Source of the DNA: Candidatus Saccharibacteria bacterium UBA3218
GTDB lineage: Bacteria > Patescibacteriota > Saccharimonadia > Saccharimonadales > Saccharimonadaceae
DNA: 59,768 nucleotides
Assembly: GCA_002363125.1 (NCBI GenBank)
Contig: DEWE01000010.1
Location: 1 to 59,768 of the forward strand
Direction of reading: 5' to 3'
Shown: positions 51,509 to 59,685 of the stretch, piece after piece
How the letters are laid out: every line of letters starts with the position of its first letter
How positions within the stretch are numbered: position 1 is the stretch's first letter
Translations under genes and position numbers: made by a program
The notes under the pieces: model-generated
What the model saw: the letters and a program-made list of their open reading frames with translations, nothing else
The model's database searches: none
What the model was told of the DNA's origin: nothing

Positions 51509-51949
51509 TCATATTCCTATATATTCACGGCCGGTTTTATGCGAGATTAATTTCTTAATTACTAAGAGGACTTTGGGTGATTGATGACAAGATCCCAGCT
51601 CACAAATTTCAATGGTATCATTGTAATCTAGAACTAAAGGATCTGTGTTGATGTCATCGTAAACTAAAACTATGCGACTGACCGAGTTTTTGTCAAAACT
51701 TTCATCCTCCGCAAAAATACTATTTTCGTATACATAATAGGTGGTACGAATTTTGCTATTGTCGCCATAATTATTGGTTACAGAAAATTTATAACCACCT
51801 GGAACGGCAGCGGAAATCTCGCCGTTCATCATATTGAAAAAACTATACAGAAGAACGGTTATGCAGACCACAGCCAATCCCCATAATGTATACCGTAAAA
51901 GATTACCTTTTTTGTATGCAACAGAACTTAGGTTTGCTGCTCCGCTCAA
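51509..51949 (-). CDS. Single-pass membrane protein, unknown
   Basis: 146 aa: one helix (about 20-40, YTLWGLAVVCITVLLYSFF), then an extracellular part with two cysteines (EICELGSCHQ) that could form a disulfide. No family recognised. Its ATG overlaps the stop of the upstream kinase gene (ATGA-type), so it is in one operon with it and polA. Confidence 0.65.
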   Translation of the reverse strand: MSGAANLSSVAYKKGNLLRYTLWGLAVVCITVLLYSFFNMMNGEISAAVPGGYKFSVTNNYGDNSKIRTTYYVYENSIFAEDESFDKNSVSRIVLVYDDINTDPLVLDYNDTIEICELGSCHQSPKVLLVIKKLISHKTGREYIGI

Positions 51950-52512
51950 AATTCAATCTCCTTAAGAATTCTATCTATTGATGTCGTCATTTCTTCTACC
52001 GTACCATTATTAAGAACGTAATAATCTGCAGCTGCAATGGGGCCACCTTTTTCGAGATTTTCTATTTCGGAACGATCGCGTTCGCGAATGGCAGTAGCAT
52101 CAAAGGAGCGCCCTGGACGCTCTGCGACGCGCGCATAACGTATTTTTTTGTCTACTACGACTGCGAGAAAAGTAAGATTCTTTGGGAATTCATGCTTCAG
52201 AGTTTTGTATTCTGTCCAAGAATAGACGCCATCTAGAATAATACGTTTCTGGCCCGCAACGATAAGATCTTTTACTTCTTCTATTACTTGGCGCACTACC
52301 CAATCTTTACCCTCAGTTTCGCGGATCATTTCGCGAAACTCTTTTTCTGATTCGCCGTCTTCAGTACGTTCGATCCCTCGTTTCTCCATTTCTTTATAAA
52401 TCATGCCTCCAAAATAAACTTTCGGATAACCCTTTTTTGTAAGATAGTCCACCGCAACTGATTTGCCACTGCCGCTCATACCAACGACAGCTAAGATTTT
52501 AACATTATCCAT
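51946..52512 (-). CDS. P-loop nucleotide kinase (CoaE/UPF0200-like)
   Basis: 188 aa. Walker A VVGMSGSGKSVAVDYL, then ARVAERPGRSFDATAIRERDRSEIENLEKGGPIAAADYYVLNNGTVEEM, like dephospho-CoA kinase and archaeal UPF0200 kinases. Substrate not certain. TGATATACT (hexamer 52524-52519) ends 6 nt before the ATG. Its -35 region is the arm of a palindromic element shared with the divergent gene at 52668. Confidence 0.75.
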   Translation of the reverse strand: MDNVKILAVVGMSGSGKSVAVDYLTKKGYPKVYFGGMIYKEMEKRGIERTEDGESEKEFREMIRETEGKDWVVRQVIEEVKDLIVAGQKRIILDGVYSWTEYKTLKHEFPKNLTFLAVVVDKKIRYARVAERPGRSFDATAIRERDRSEIENLEKGGPIAAADYYVLNNGTVEEMTTSIDRILKEIEF

Positions 52513-52532
52513 GACTATAGTATATCACAGTG

Positions 52533-52648
52533 GTAGCCAAATAGTATCTTTTGGGGTCGCATCGCTCGCTCTCGTCGCCACGGGGCTCGCGCGCTAAGTC
52601 TCGCGCTGCCGCGCTCCGAAATACCCCAAGAAGATACTATTTGGCTAC
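52533..52648. repeat. Palindromic element between two divergent promoters (family P1)
   Basis: Perfect 18-bp arms GTAGCCAAATAGTATCTT and complement (52533-52550, 52631-52648), then an inner TTGGGGT/ACCCCAA pair. Core resembles gyrA and polA elements (minus strand GCGCGAGCCCCGTGGCGACG; gyrA GCGAGCCCCATAACGATG). Each arm lies directly upstream of a -10 box of a divergent gene, so both promoters have the same -35 region. Confidence 0.75.
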
Positions 52649-52667
52649 GTATATGTTATAATAAGGT

Positions 52668-53480
52668 ATGGCGAATTTTTTTACTCCTTCTGATCCGTTG
52701 AATCAAATTATTGCGAAAACTTTTCCTGAAAAGAAAATTGAAAAAACTGAACATATTTTGACGGGGTGGACGAATATTGTAATAGAGGTTACTACCAATG
52801 ATGGGGCGTACTTTTTTCGGTTCCCTAGGAATCCATTCTGGTCTAAAATGATCGTAAAGGATGCTGCAGTATGTAATTTTGTGGATGGCAAAACTAGCTT
52901 TTATACCCCACAGATGAAATTATATTACGATGAGAAGAATCGGCCGTTCTCTGTTCATCAAAAAATTGAAGGCTATACACTAGGAGATAGGATTTATCAC
53001 CTATCACATACGGCACTTACAGTTGCAGCTTATGATGTTGCAAAATTCATTAAAGAGCTCTCTGGTATAGATCTCAGTAAAGCACCGGAAAAAGTAAAAT
53101 ATCCTCTAAGTGATTTCTTACATGAGCTGGATTATGAGCATTATAAAAAACACATTGATGACGATCATAAGTTTATAAAAGAAACTGAAATGCAAAATTT
53201 AGTACACGGAGATTTGAATCTCGGCAATATATTATTAGACGAAAATGACAAAGTAATTGGAGTAATTGATTTTTGCTTTGCCGGAACTGGCAATCCGAAT
53301 ATGGATGTAGCGCGGATAGTTTCGCGGCCAGCGCCTGAGGAATTTGAAAAAGCCTTTCTTAGTTATTTTAATAATGAAGAAGAGATCGAGCGTATGAAAA
53401 CTGCGTGGAAGAATATCGATAATGGCTATGCGGAGCATATACGTACAAACTTCCCGGAGATAAATTTAAATCAGTTATAA
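52668..53480 (+). CDS. Aminoglycoside phosphotransferase/choline kinase-family protein
   Basis: 270 aa. Kinase fold with catalytic loop LVHGDLNLGNILLD and metal-binding GVIDFCFAGTGNPNMDVA. The family phosphorylates small molecules (choline, sugars, aminoglycosides); the substrate is unknown and drug resistance should not be assumed. TGTTATAAT (hexamer 52657-52662) ends 5 nt before the ATG, so it is leaderless. It converges on the zeta-like gene across a palindromic element. Confidence 0.82.
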   Translation: MANFFTPSDPLNQIIAKTFPEKKIEKTEHILTGWTNIVIEVTTNDGAYFFRFPRNPFWSKMIVKDAAVCNFVDGKTSFYTPQMKLYYDEKNRPFSVHQKIEGYTLGDRIYHLSHTALTVAAYDVAKFIKELSGIDLSKAPEKVKYPLSDFLHELDYEHYKKHIDDDHKFIKETEMQNLVHGDLNLGNILLDENDKVIGVIDFCFAGTGNPNMDVARIVSRPAPEEFEKAFLSYFNNEEEIERMKTAWKNIDNGYAEHIRTNFPEINLNQL

Positions 53481-53481
53481 G

Positions 53482-53556
53482 AACTAAAATAATACTTTTG
53501 GGACACACTCAAGGGCGTTCGCCCAAGCTTACGGTCCCAAAAGTATTATTTTAGTT
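53482..53556. repeat. Palindromic element between convergent genes
   Basis: Perfect 23-bp arms (53482-53504 and 53534-53556; AACTAAAATAATACTTTTGG plus GAC and complement) and a small GGGCG-TTC-GCCC core. It starts 1 bp after the plus-strand stop and contains the minus-strand stop (53546-53548) and last codons. A bidirectional terminator role is plausible but there is no separate T tract. Confidence 0.75.
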
Positions 53557-54349
53557 TCTCTAAGTAGCTTATCTTTGCGTCGCGGCGAGCATCATCGTCT
53601 TTTTTGGGTAGATCTTCGCGAGAGGAATATTTATTAAAAATCTCAACACAATCTTTCATTGGACCATCATAGACTGGTGATTTGTCGTAAACACTCCAAA
53701 TAATAATACGTTCGTCTGGGGCATGTTCAGCATAAAAGTTAAGGGCATGAGAAGTGGCACGGATAAATTCCTTTTCGGTTTCTTTGGTGTGGCGCCAGGC
53801 GCGACCAGCAAGGTATTTTTCGGTTACGGTTGGAGAGACTGCAATCATGAGCGTCAGCATGTCATAATTGGACTCTTTTAGAAACTTGAGTAGAATTGCC
53901 TCTATCTCTGGGTCTACCAAAGTAACGTCTAATACTATGTCGTAGCCGCTTTCCATGAGCTTTGCTAAAGCCATAAATAGCATAATCGTACTAAATTCAT
54001 CAGTCATTTTGCGGATGTTCTCTTCGCCGTAAAAATCTTTAATCTCTTGATAATGTGGGTGATATTCTACAAAACGACGGGCTGCCATCAAGATTGGCTC
54101 AAAATTATTTTTCTCACAATAAGCCTCTACGGCTGGGAGGATCTGAGTGGTTTTACCAGAGCCAGAAACTCCTGTAATACGGATAAACTGATGATTCTTA
54201 GTAGCGGCCAGAGTGAAATCCGTGAGGACTTTTTCTAGAATTTCTGGATACTCTTTAAGGCCAACCTGCCATTCTGGTTTTACTTCGCTTGGCCAATGGG
54301 CACGCATATATTCTATAACTTGGATTAATTCTCGATTACCTTCAAGCAT
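53546..54349 (-). CDS. Zeta-toxin-like P-loop kinase
   Basis: 267 aa. Walker A FIRITGVSGSGKTTQILPAVEAY near residue 60, IVLDVTLVDPEIEAILLKFL later, a basic AGRAWRHTKETEKEF segment. The arrangement is similar to zeta toxins (UDP-GlcNAc kinases) and related kinases; no epsilon antitoxin gene is adjacent, so a toxin role is not supported. The start lies 25 bp inside the DAG-kinase gene. Confidence 0.6.
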   Translation of the reverse strand: MLEGNRELIQVIEYMRAHWPSEVKPEWQVGLKEYPEILEKVLTDFTLAATKNHQFIRITGVSGSGKTTQILPAVEAYCEKNNFEPILMAARRFVEYHPHYQEIKDFYGEENIRKMTDEFSTIMLFMALAKLMESGYDIVLDVTLVDPEIEAILLKFLKESNYDMLTLMIAVSPTVTEKYLAGRAWRHTKETEKEFIRATSHALNFYAEHAPDERIIIWSVYDKSPVYDGPMKDCVEIFNKYSSREDLPKKDDDARRDAKISYLEKLK

Positions 54350-55317
54350 TTTTGACCCTTTCTAATTTCAATTTTTCTAATATTCTCTAAAACTTTAGAC
54401 TCTCCTTCGGTCTGAATTTCTACTGTGGCCGGCGCCAAGAACTCAATAATATCTTTGGTGGTTTCCTTGCCTGGAACGCGGAAGAAAATACTCTTGAACA
54501 TCAGCTTGGCTAAACGCCAAAAACTGGCAAGGCGGTCCGTCTCACTGTGGAAAATCTTAGGATCTTTGTAGTCTTCCCTACCTTTCATGACGCGAGCCAT
54601 GCTATTACCATTTACGGCGGCATAATCTGAAATCTTTTTATGTTGTAAAACTCCATTTAATTTAAATGCCGGCATGAACTGTTTTTTGTGACGATTCTTA
54701 AAATACCAACTGCCGAGTTCTGTATAGGACGTGAAGTTGCGACCGAAACTCTTCTTTAGCTTACGACGCATTTTTGGTTTGTCGTAAAGTTTAACGGCTT
54801 CGGCGGTCATGCCGATGGTAACATAACAAGTGGCATAACGAAAAAGTTTGCCATCGACTATTATTTCTAGAGGGTATAGTTTTTTGGCGGGTCCTGACCT
54901 CGCAGTTTCCCCCACCGTGCTCACCTGACGGCTGCGCGCGTCTGGGGTCCCCCCAGCTCGGCCACCCGCCCACGTAACGCTCTTTTCAAAAATATCGTCA
55001 AACTTTTTTATACCTAGGGTCCTGGAGAGGTCGTTGAAGTTACCATATGGGAGGACGGCGAGGGCTGCGTCTTTGCCAGATTTTAAAATACCATTTGAGG
55101 CAATGATGCCAGTGGCGTCACCACCGGCAGCAATGACAATATCTTCATCTTTTATTAATTTAGAAAGTTTGTTGATGTTAGCATCTAGGTTAGTTTTTTC
55201 TACTTCATACTTGCCAATTAGATACCCTTTTAATTTTTTGGCGGGGGTAAGAACTTCTTTCTCTACATCAGAATATCGAGAAGAGCGCGGGTTGTAAACA
55301 ATAATTAAACGTTGCAT
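54325..55317 (-). CDS. Diacylglycerol/lipid kinase-like protein with element insertion
   Basis: 330 aa. LIIVYNPRSSRYSDVEKEVL, catalytic GGDATGIIASNGIL and LPYGNFNDLSRTLG are the DAGK catalytic motifs; substrate could be diacylglycerol, undecaprenol or sphingoid base. Residues about 116-144 (GGRAGG...ETARSGP) are encoded by a palindromic element and have no counterpart in the family. They sit between motifs, in a region likely to be a surface loop. Confidence 0.82.
   Translation of the reverse strand: MQRLIIVYNPRSSRYSDVEKEVLTPAKKLKGYLIGKYEVEKTNLDANINKLSKLIKDEDIVIAAGGDATGIIASNGILKSGKDAALAVLPYGNFNDLSRTLGIKKFDDIFEKSVTWAGGRAGGTPDARSRQVSTVGETARSGPAKKLYPLEIIVDGKLFRYATCYVTIGMTAEAVKLYDKPKMRRKLKKSFGRNFTSYTELGSWYFKNRHKKQFMPAFKLNGVLQHKKISDYAAVNGNSMARVMKGREDYKDPKIFHSETDRLASFWRLAKLMFKSIFFRVPGKETTKDIIEFLAPATVEIQTEGESKVLENIRKIEIRKGQKCLKVIEN
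54886..54970. repeat. Palindromic element inside the DAG-kinase gene (family P4)
   Basis: Short arms GGCGGGT/ACCCGCC (54886-54892, 54964-54970) around a GC-rich core. It shares the ordered blocks GGGTCCTG, TTTCCCCC, GGGGTCCCCCC and CACCC with the element at 15727. It is in frame. Confidence 0.65.
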
Positions 55318-55330
55318 TGTTTCGTATCGA

Positions 55331-55717
55331 TTAATTTGGCATGCCTGGCATTAACCATTTTAGAAATGCATAAATCACTACATAAGCGACTAGGCCAATA
55401 ACGATTTCAAACATTCGGCGTTTGGCTTTGCGAGTCTTTTCTTCGTTGCCACCGGCAGTAAGGTATTGAATACCTACGATAGTAATACCGATAACGCCAA
55501 GAATACCGATACCGATCGTCATAATATCCACGACGAGGTCTAGGATATGAATAACACTGTCGCCATTGCCACTATCACAACTACAACCTCCTTCAAGAAT
55601 AGAAGTGCTAACGCATCCATTTTTTAGCTCAGCTTCAGTACAGGCTGCGAAAGCTGGAGCCACAGATATAAAACCACTTATTATGACTGTTATAATGCCA
55701 GTTAGAATTTTTTTCAT
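55331..55717 (-). CDS. VirB2/TrbC-like pilin
   Basis: 128 aa. Signal peptide (to APAFA), a mature N-terminal Cys-rich stretch (CTEAELKNGCVSTSILEGGCSCDSG), then two membrane helices separated by GGNEEKTRKAKRRMFE. This two-helix layout, with ITIVGIQYLTAGGNEEK, is that of VirB2/TrbC pilins of type IV secretion systems, common in Saccharibacteria-type genomes. Adjacent to rpoD (8 bp), so probably expressed with it. Confidence 0.78.
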   Translation of the reverse strand: MKKILTGIITVIISGFISVAPAFAACTEAELKNGCVSTSILEGGCSCDSGNGDSVIHILDLVVDIMTIGIGILGVIGITIVGIQYLTAGGNEEKTRKAKRRMFEIVIGLVAYVVIYAFLKWLMPGMPN

Positions 55718-55725
55718 ACACCTCC

Positions 55726-56697
55726 TTACCTTAAATATTCATGTAATTTTTTAGTGTCTTTGTTCTTGCGAAGTTTGGAGAGGGCTTTGGCTTCGATCTG
55801 ACGAATACGCTCACGAGTAACATCAAACTCATTGCCAACTTCTTCTAAAGTGTGCGGGCGACCGCCACCGATACCAAAACGCAGGCGGATGATCTTTTGT
55901 TCCCTGTCAGTAAGTGTGGCAATAATTTCAGAAAGTTGTTCCTTCAAAATCTGATTGGCGGCAGAATCTTCCGGAGAAATACGCTCTTCGTCCTCTACAA
56001 AGTCGCCGAGTACAGAATCTTCGTCGTCACCCTCGCGACCAACGGAAGCATCGAGTGAAGCAATATCTTGCTTAATACGCATGACGTAATCTATCTTTTC
56101 TGGTTCCATGTCTAGCTCTTTAGCGATCTCTTCGTTGGTTGGTTCGCGGTTTAACTCTGAAGTGAGTTTACGCGTGGTGCGAAGAACTTTGTTAATGGTC
56201 TCCACCATATGAACCGGAATACGAATGGTGCGGGCTTGGTCGGCAATGGCGCGAGTGATAGCCTGGCGCACCCACCAAGTAGCATAGGTAGAAAACTTAA
56301 AACCTTTATCTGGATCAAATTTTTCGACTGCACGAAGAAGGCCAGTATTGCCCTCTTGAATAAGATCTAGAAAATCTAGACCACGACCGCCATAACGCTT
56401 GGCAATAGAAACTACTAGACGCATATTGGACTCTACCATTTTGTCTTTGGCTTTTTTATCGCCTTTTACAATGCGTTGAGCGAGATCGGCTTCTTCTTCT
56501 GGAGTGAGCAAAGGAATTTTGCCAATTTCACGAAGATAGAGACGAACTGAATCGTCTGCAAACGCATCAACGTTTTCGGCAGTAATAGCAAGCTCTTCAT
56601 CAGAGAGCTCTTCTTCATTTTCCAGATCACCAGTTTCTGGTTCGTCTAAGTCAGCGATTAAATCTTTTGCATTCAAAATATCGTCTTTTGGATCCAT
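55726..56697 (-). CDS. rpoD: Primary sigma factor RpoD
   Basis: 323 aa. Region 1.2 (DDSVRLYLREIGKIPLLTPEEEADLA), region 2 (QEGNTGLLRAVEKFDPDKGFKFSTYATWWVRQAI), region 3 and region 4 (LEEVGNEFDVTRERIRQIEAKALSKLR). Region 1.1 is reduced to a short acidic N-terminus. TATACT (56710-56705) ends 7 nt before the ATG; this is the only one of the leaderless set without an extended TG. Confidence 0.97.
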   Translation of the reverse strand: MDPKDDILNAKDLIADLDEPETGDLENEEELSDEELAITAENVDAFADDSVRLYLREIGKIPLLTPEEEADLAQRIVKGDKKAKDKMVESNMRLVVSIAKRYGGRGLDFLDLIQEGNTGLLRAVEKFDPDKGFKFSTYATWWVRQAITRAIADQARTIRIPVHMVETINKVLRTTRKLTSELNREPTNEEIAKELDMEPEKIDYVMRIKQDIASLDASVGREGDDEDSVLGDFVEDEERISPEDSAANQILKEQLSEIIATLTDREQKIIRLRFGIGGGRPHTLEEVGNEFDVTRERIRQIEAKALSKLRKNKDTKKLHEYLR

Positions 56698-56712
56698 TTA
56701 GTTTAGTATAAT

Positions 56713-58350
56713 CTAACTACTTAGTTTTTGCAAGTCTCTAATCTCTTTTATAGTCTGGCTATATTCTTCACTATTTTCGTCCAAATTTATAAGCTTCTCA
56801 CTTAATTCTTTAATTTTTTGCTTTTTTATTTCTGAATCATAGCGCAAGACGAGATCTTTTGCTTCACGTTCTAAATCAGAAAGTTTGTGGTTTTGATGTT
56901 CGGAATTAAAAATTAGCTCTAACTCAGATAAGCGAGTCTCGTCCTCTGGAACTTCGAGAGGAATTTGCACTTTAGTTACACCACCAAAAATCTTAAGTGC
57001 TAGCAGGCTATTTTCGAGTTTCTTTATAGTTTCGCTTTTTGCTGAAGTTTTGGGTTTTTTAAGATATTTTTTGCTGGATTGTTCTAATTTTTTATTCAAT
57101 CTGTCACCCTTTTCACGAAGAGTTTTAACATCGACATCTAATTTTTTGGCGACTTTTTCCTCATAGCTAGCACGCTCCACCTCGTCTTTGATATAACTTA
57201 AAAGTTTTAGAGCAATGTCAGAATATTTGCGTTTACCAGGGGCAGAATCCAAATCTACTTTCTCTTCATATTTTTTAAGGAGCCAGTCTACTGCTGGAAC
57301 ACTTTTACTGACTGCTGTTTGCCAAAGTTTAGGGTCTTTTTGGATTAACTCATCTGGGTCCTTAGCGCCATGATAATCCGAAATCACGGTCAGATCTATC
57401 CCAAGATCTCCTGCCATCATAATTGCGCGTTCCGTGGCTTTTATGCCAGCTTCGTCGCCATCGTAGGCAAGACGAATATCTGAAGTAAGGTTGGATAGAG
57501 ATTTCAAATGTTGTTCAGTCATAGCAGTACCAGAGGTGGCTACGGCTTCTTTAACTCCGGCTTGATGTGAAGAGATAACATCCATATTCCCTTCCACGAT
57601 CACCACAAAACCACTGTGGCGAATCGCCTCCTTGGACTGATGCAGCCCAAAAATAAAACGAGATTTATTAAAAAGCAAAGTCTCCGGAGTATTTAAGTAT
57701 TTTGGTTCACCTTTACCCAAAATCCTAGCTGTAAAACCAATTACATTACTAGTCGTATCAATAAATGGAACCATCATACGGTCGCGAAATAGATCTGATT
57801 TAAAGCGATTTAATAGGCCAGCCGCATCTAACTCCCCTTCGGTGAATCCACGTTTCTTTAGAACTTCAGTAAGAGCTTTACCACTGGCTGGCGAATAGCC
57901 AATTTTAAACTCTTCTACGGTCTTACGATTAAGATTGCGTTTGTAGAATACGTACTCACAAACATTTTTGCTACGCATTAGACAGGCTTGATAATATTTG
58001 GTGGCCAAAGCTAGAGCTTCACGGGCGCGAGATTTTTTACGAGAGACCTGTGAGTCGCCACCATGATATTTGCTAAGATCTACCCCAGCCTGCCCAGCAA
58101 GCTTTTCTAGAGCTTCGCGGAAGCCTACTCCTTCTACTTCCATAATAAAAGTAAAAATGTCTCCACCTTTGTTGGCAGAAAAATCATGCCAAATACCTTT
58201 TTCTGGCGAAACCATGAAGCTCGGAGTTTTGTCTACGCCCCAAGGAGAACGACCTTTAAGATTGCGGCCGGCTCTTTTTAGCTCCACGTACTGCCCCACC
58301 ACATCCTCTACTGACAGCCGGGATTTAATTTCCTCCTTGGCGTCTTGCAT
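56713..58350 (-). CDS. dnaG: DNA primase without zinc-ligand residues
   Basis: 545 aa. The N-terminal CHC2 domain is recognisable (LKRAGRNLKGRSPWGVDKTPSFMVSPEKGIWHDFSANKGGDIF), but all four metal ligands are replaced: CPFH is SPWG and the CFGC pair is DFSA. TOPRIM core is intact (VIVEGNMDVISSHQAG, RLAYDGDEAGIKATE). C-terminal part is a charged helical region in place of a clear helicase-binding domain. Follows rpoD's start by 15 bp; the ATG is part of a perfect palindrome shared with the divergent gene. Confidence 0.95.
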   Translation of the reverse strand: MQDAKEEIKSRLSVEDVVGQYVELKRAGRNLKGRSPWGVDKTPSFMVSPEKGIWHDFSANKGGDIFTFIMEVEGVGFREALEKLAGQAGVDLSKYHGGDSQVSRKKSRAREALALATKYYQACLMRSKNVCEYVFYKRNLNRKTVEEFKIGYSPASGKALTEVLKKRGFTEGELDAAGLLNRFKSDLFRDRMMVPFIDTTSNVIGFTARILGKGEPKYLNTPETLLFNKSRFIFGLHQSKEAIRHSGFVVIVEGNMDVISSHQAGVKEAVATSGTAMTEQHLKSLSNLTSDIRLAYDGDEAGIKATERAIMMAGDLGIDLTVISDYHGAKDPDELIQKDPKLWQTAVSKSVPAVDWLLKKYEEKVDLDSAPGKRKYSDIALKLLSYIKDEVERASYEEKVAKKLDVDVKTLREKGDRLNKKLEQSSKKYLKKPKTSAKSETIKKLENSLLALKIFGGVTKVQIPLEVPEDETRLSELELIFNSEHQNHKLSDLEREAKDLVLRYDSEIKKQKIKELSEKLINLDENSEEYSQTIKEIRDLQKLSS

Positions 58351-58371
58351 ATGATATAATTATATCATATG
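58348..58371. promoter_or_regulatory. 24-bp perfect palindrome containing both divergent promoters and start codons
   Basis: CATATGATATAA followed by its exact reverse complement. It carries TATAAT for the plus-strand gene (58355-58360) and for dnaG (58364-58359), which overlap by 2 bp, each preceded by TGA. The two ATG codons form the ends, each 8 nt from its -10. The two polymerases cannot occupy it together. Confidence 0.85.
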
Positions 58372-58983
58372 GATAAACAAGATTATCTTAACCAAATCTC
58401 TGCAAATAATCGTCCAGTAAAAAAAAGTAAATCAGGGATTTTCTCTTCTAAATTTTTTATTGTTGGAGCGATTGGCGTAGCTGTATTGATTTTGATTATT
58501 GTACTGGGGTCCGCACTTAGCGGAGGTAAATCCAGTGGTAAAGAAAAACTTTTTTCTCTAATCTTACGTCTAAATAATACTAGTGAAGTAGTTAAGACGT
58601 TTCAGCCGAATTTGAAATCCTCAGACTTAAAAGGCCACAGCGCCTCGCTCCAAAGTATACTCAGTAACACGAGTAGCGAATTGACGGAATTCGCCACGGA
58701 GAAATACAACTACAAAGAAAAGGATGTTAAAAAAAGTTTAGTTGAAGAACAAACTGCAGCAAAGGACGAACTGGAGTCAGACTTATTCGATGCAAAGATA
58801 AAAGGAGTCTTAGATAGAACATTCGCCTATAAAATGGAGTTTGAAACTTCCTGGATCTTAAATCAAGAATCCCAAATACTGAAATCAATAAAAAATGATA
58901 CACTTAGCGAAATAATCAACAGGTCGTATAATAGTCTAGACATTTTAAACGAAAAATTTAGTAATTTTTCAGAAAGTAAATAA
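58369..58983 (+). CDS. Single-pass membrane protein, unknown
   Basis: 204 aa: cytoplasmic N-terminus (~25), one helix (FIVGAIGVAVLILIIVLGSAL), then a helical extracellular region with no cysteines. No family recognised. It is divergent from dnaG and 9 bp upstream of mscL, which it may accompany. Confidence 0.7.
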   Translation: MDKQDYLNQISANNRPVKKSKSGIFSSKFFIVGAIGVAVLILIIVLGSALSGGKSSGKEKLFSLILRLNNTSEVVKTFQPNLKSSDLKGHSASLQSILSNTSSELTEFATEKYNYKEKDVKKSLVEEQTAAKDELESDLFDAKIKGVLDRTFAYKMEFETSWILNQESQILKSIKNDTLSEIINRSYNSLDILNEKFSNFSESK

Positions 58984-58992
58984 AGGAGCACT

Positions 58993-59394
58993 ATGAAAAC
59001 CGAAAAAGCAAAAAAGACTTTAGAAAAAGCAAAAAATAGTGGGTCTGGATTTCGTAAAGAATTCATTGAATTTATCAATCGTGGGTCTGTTGTAGATTTG
59101 GCAGTAGGCGTAGCGGTGGGCGGAGCGTTTACGGCAATTGTTAATTCCCTTGTAAACGACATCATCATGCCGATTGTTGGTCTTGTTGCTGGTGGTGTAG
59201 ATTTTACCGGCCTTGCAATTAGAATTCCAAATTTCTTCGGTACTGGAGACGAAGCAGTAATTGCATATGGCAACTTTATTCAAAATGTTATACAGTTTTT
59301 GATTATAGCTTGGGTAATCTTTATGATTATTAAAGCCATGAATCGTATTAATCGCAAAAAAGACGCTAAAGCCGAAAAAGAAGCTAAAAAATAA
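58993..59394 (+). CDS. mscL: Large-conductance mechanosensitive channel MscL
   Basis: 133 aa: FRKEFIEFINRGSVVDLAVGVAVGGAFTAIVNSLVNDIIMPIVG (first helix with the pore constriction), periplasmic loop, second helix FIQNVIQFLIIAWVIFMII, then a basic tail. Shine-Dalgarno AAAGGAG. Its stop codon directly abuts that of the convergent gene. Confidence 0.97.
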   Translation: MKTEKAKKTLEKAKNSGSGFRKEFIEFINRGSVVDLAVGVAVGGAFTAIVNSLVNDIIMPIVGLVAGGVDFTGLAIRIPNFFGTGDEAVIAYGNFIQNVIQFLIIAWVIFMIIKAMNRINRKKDAKAEKEAKK

Positions 59395-59685
59395 TTAAGC
59401 CGTTAGATTATAGCTAAGTCTAATTAAATCCTCAAGCTCGGATAAGCCGAGTTGTTGTCCTGCGGTAACGACTTCTATGCCACCATGCCCAAAGTAGCGT
59501 GATTCCATCACAGATTCATACTTACTTTTTAGGAGATTACTTAGTTTTTCATCACAACGAATTTCTATAGTATTACGATGTACTACTAAAAATGTGCGTC
59601 CATCTTTAAGATAAAGGTCGCGTTCTTTTTCTTTTTGAAGAGTAAATTCGCCAATCCCGCTTATTTTAGAAATGTCAAATACCAT
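59395..59685 (-). CDS. MmcQ/YjbR-like protein
   Basis: 96 aa. DLYLKDGRTFLVVHRNTIEIRCDEKLSNLLKSKYESVMESRYFGHGGIEVVTAGQQLGLSELEDLIRLSYNLTA has the YjbR order (short strands, pGxH-like stretch, final helix ending SYxL). It is a small DNA-binding-like fold of unknown role. Starts within the last codons of the upstream orn gene. Confidence 0.6.
   Translation of the reverse strand: MVFDISKISGIGEFTLQKEKERDLYLKDGRTFLVVHRNTIEIRCDEKLSNLLKSKYESVMESRYFGHGGIEVVTAGQQLGLSELEDLIRLSYNLTA

Noticed and set aside
53546..54349. Epsilon-zeta toxin-antitoxin system
   Set aside because: No small antitoxin gene is adjacent; the neighbour is a lipid kinase-like gene.
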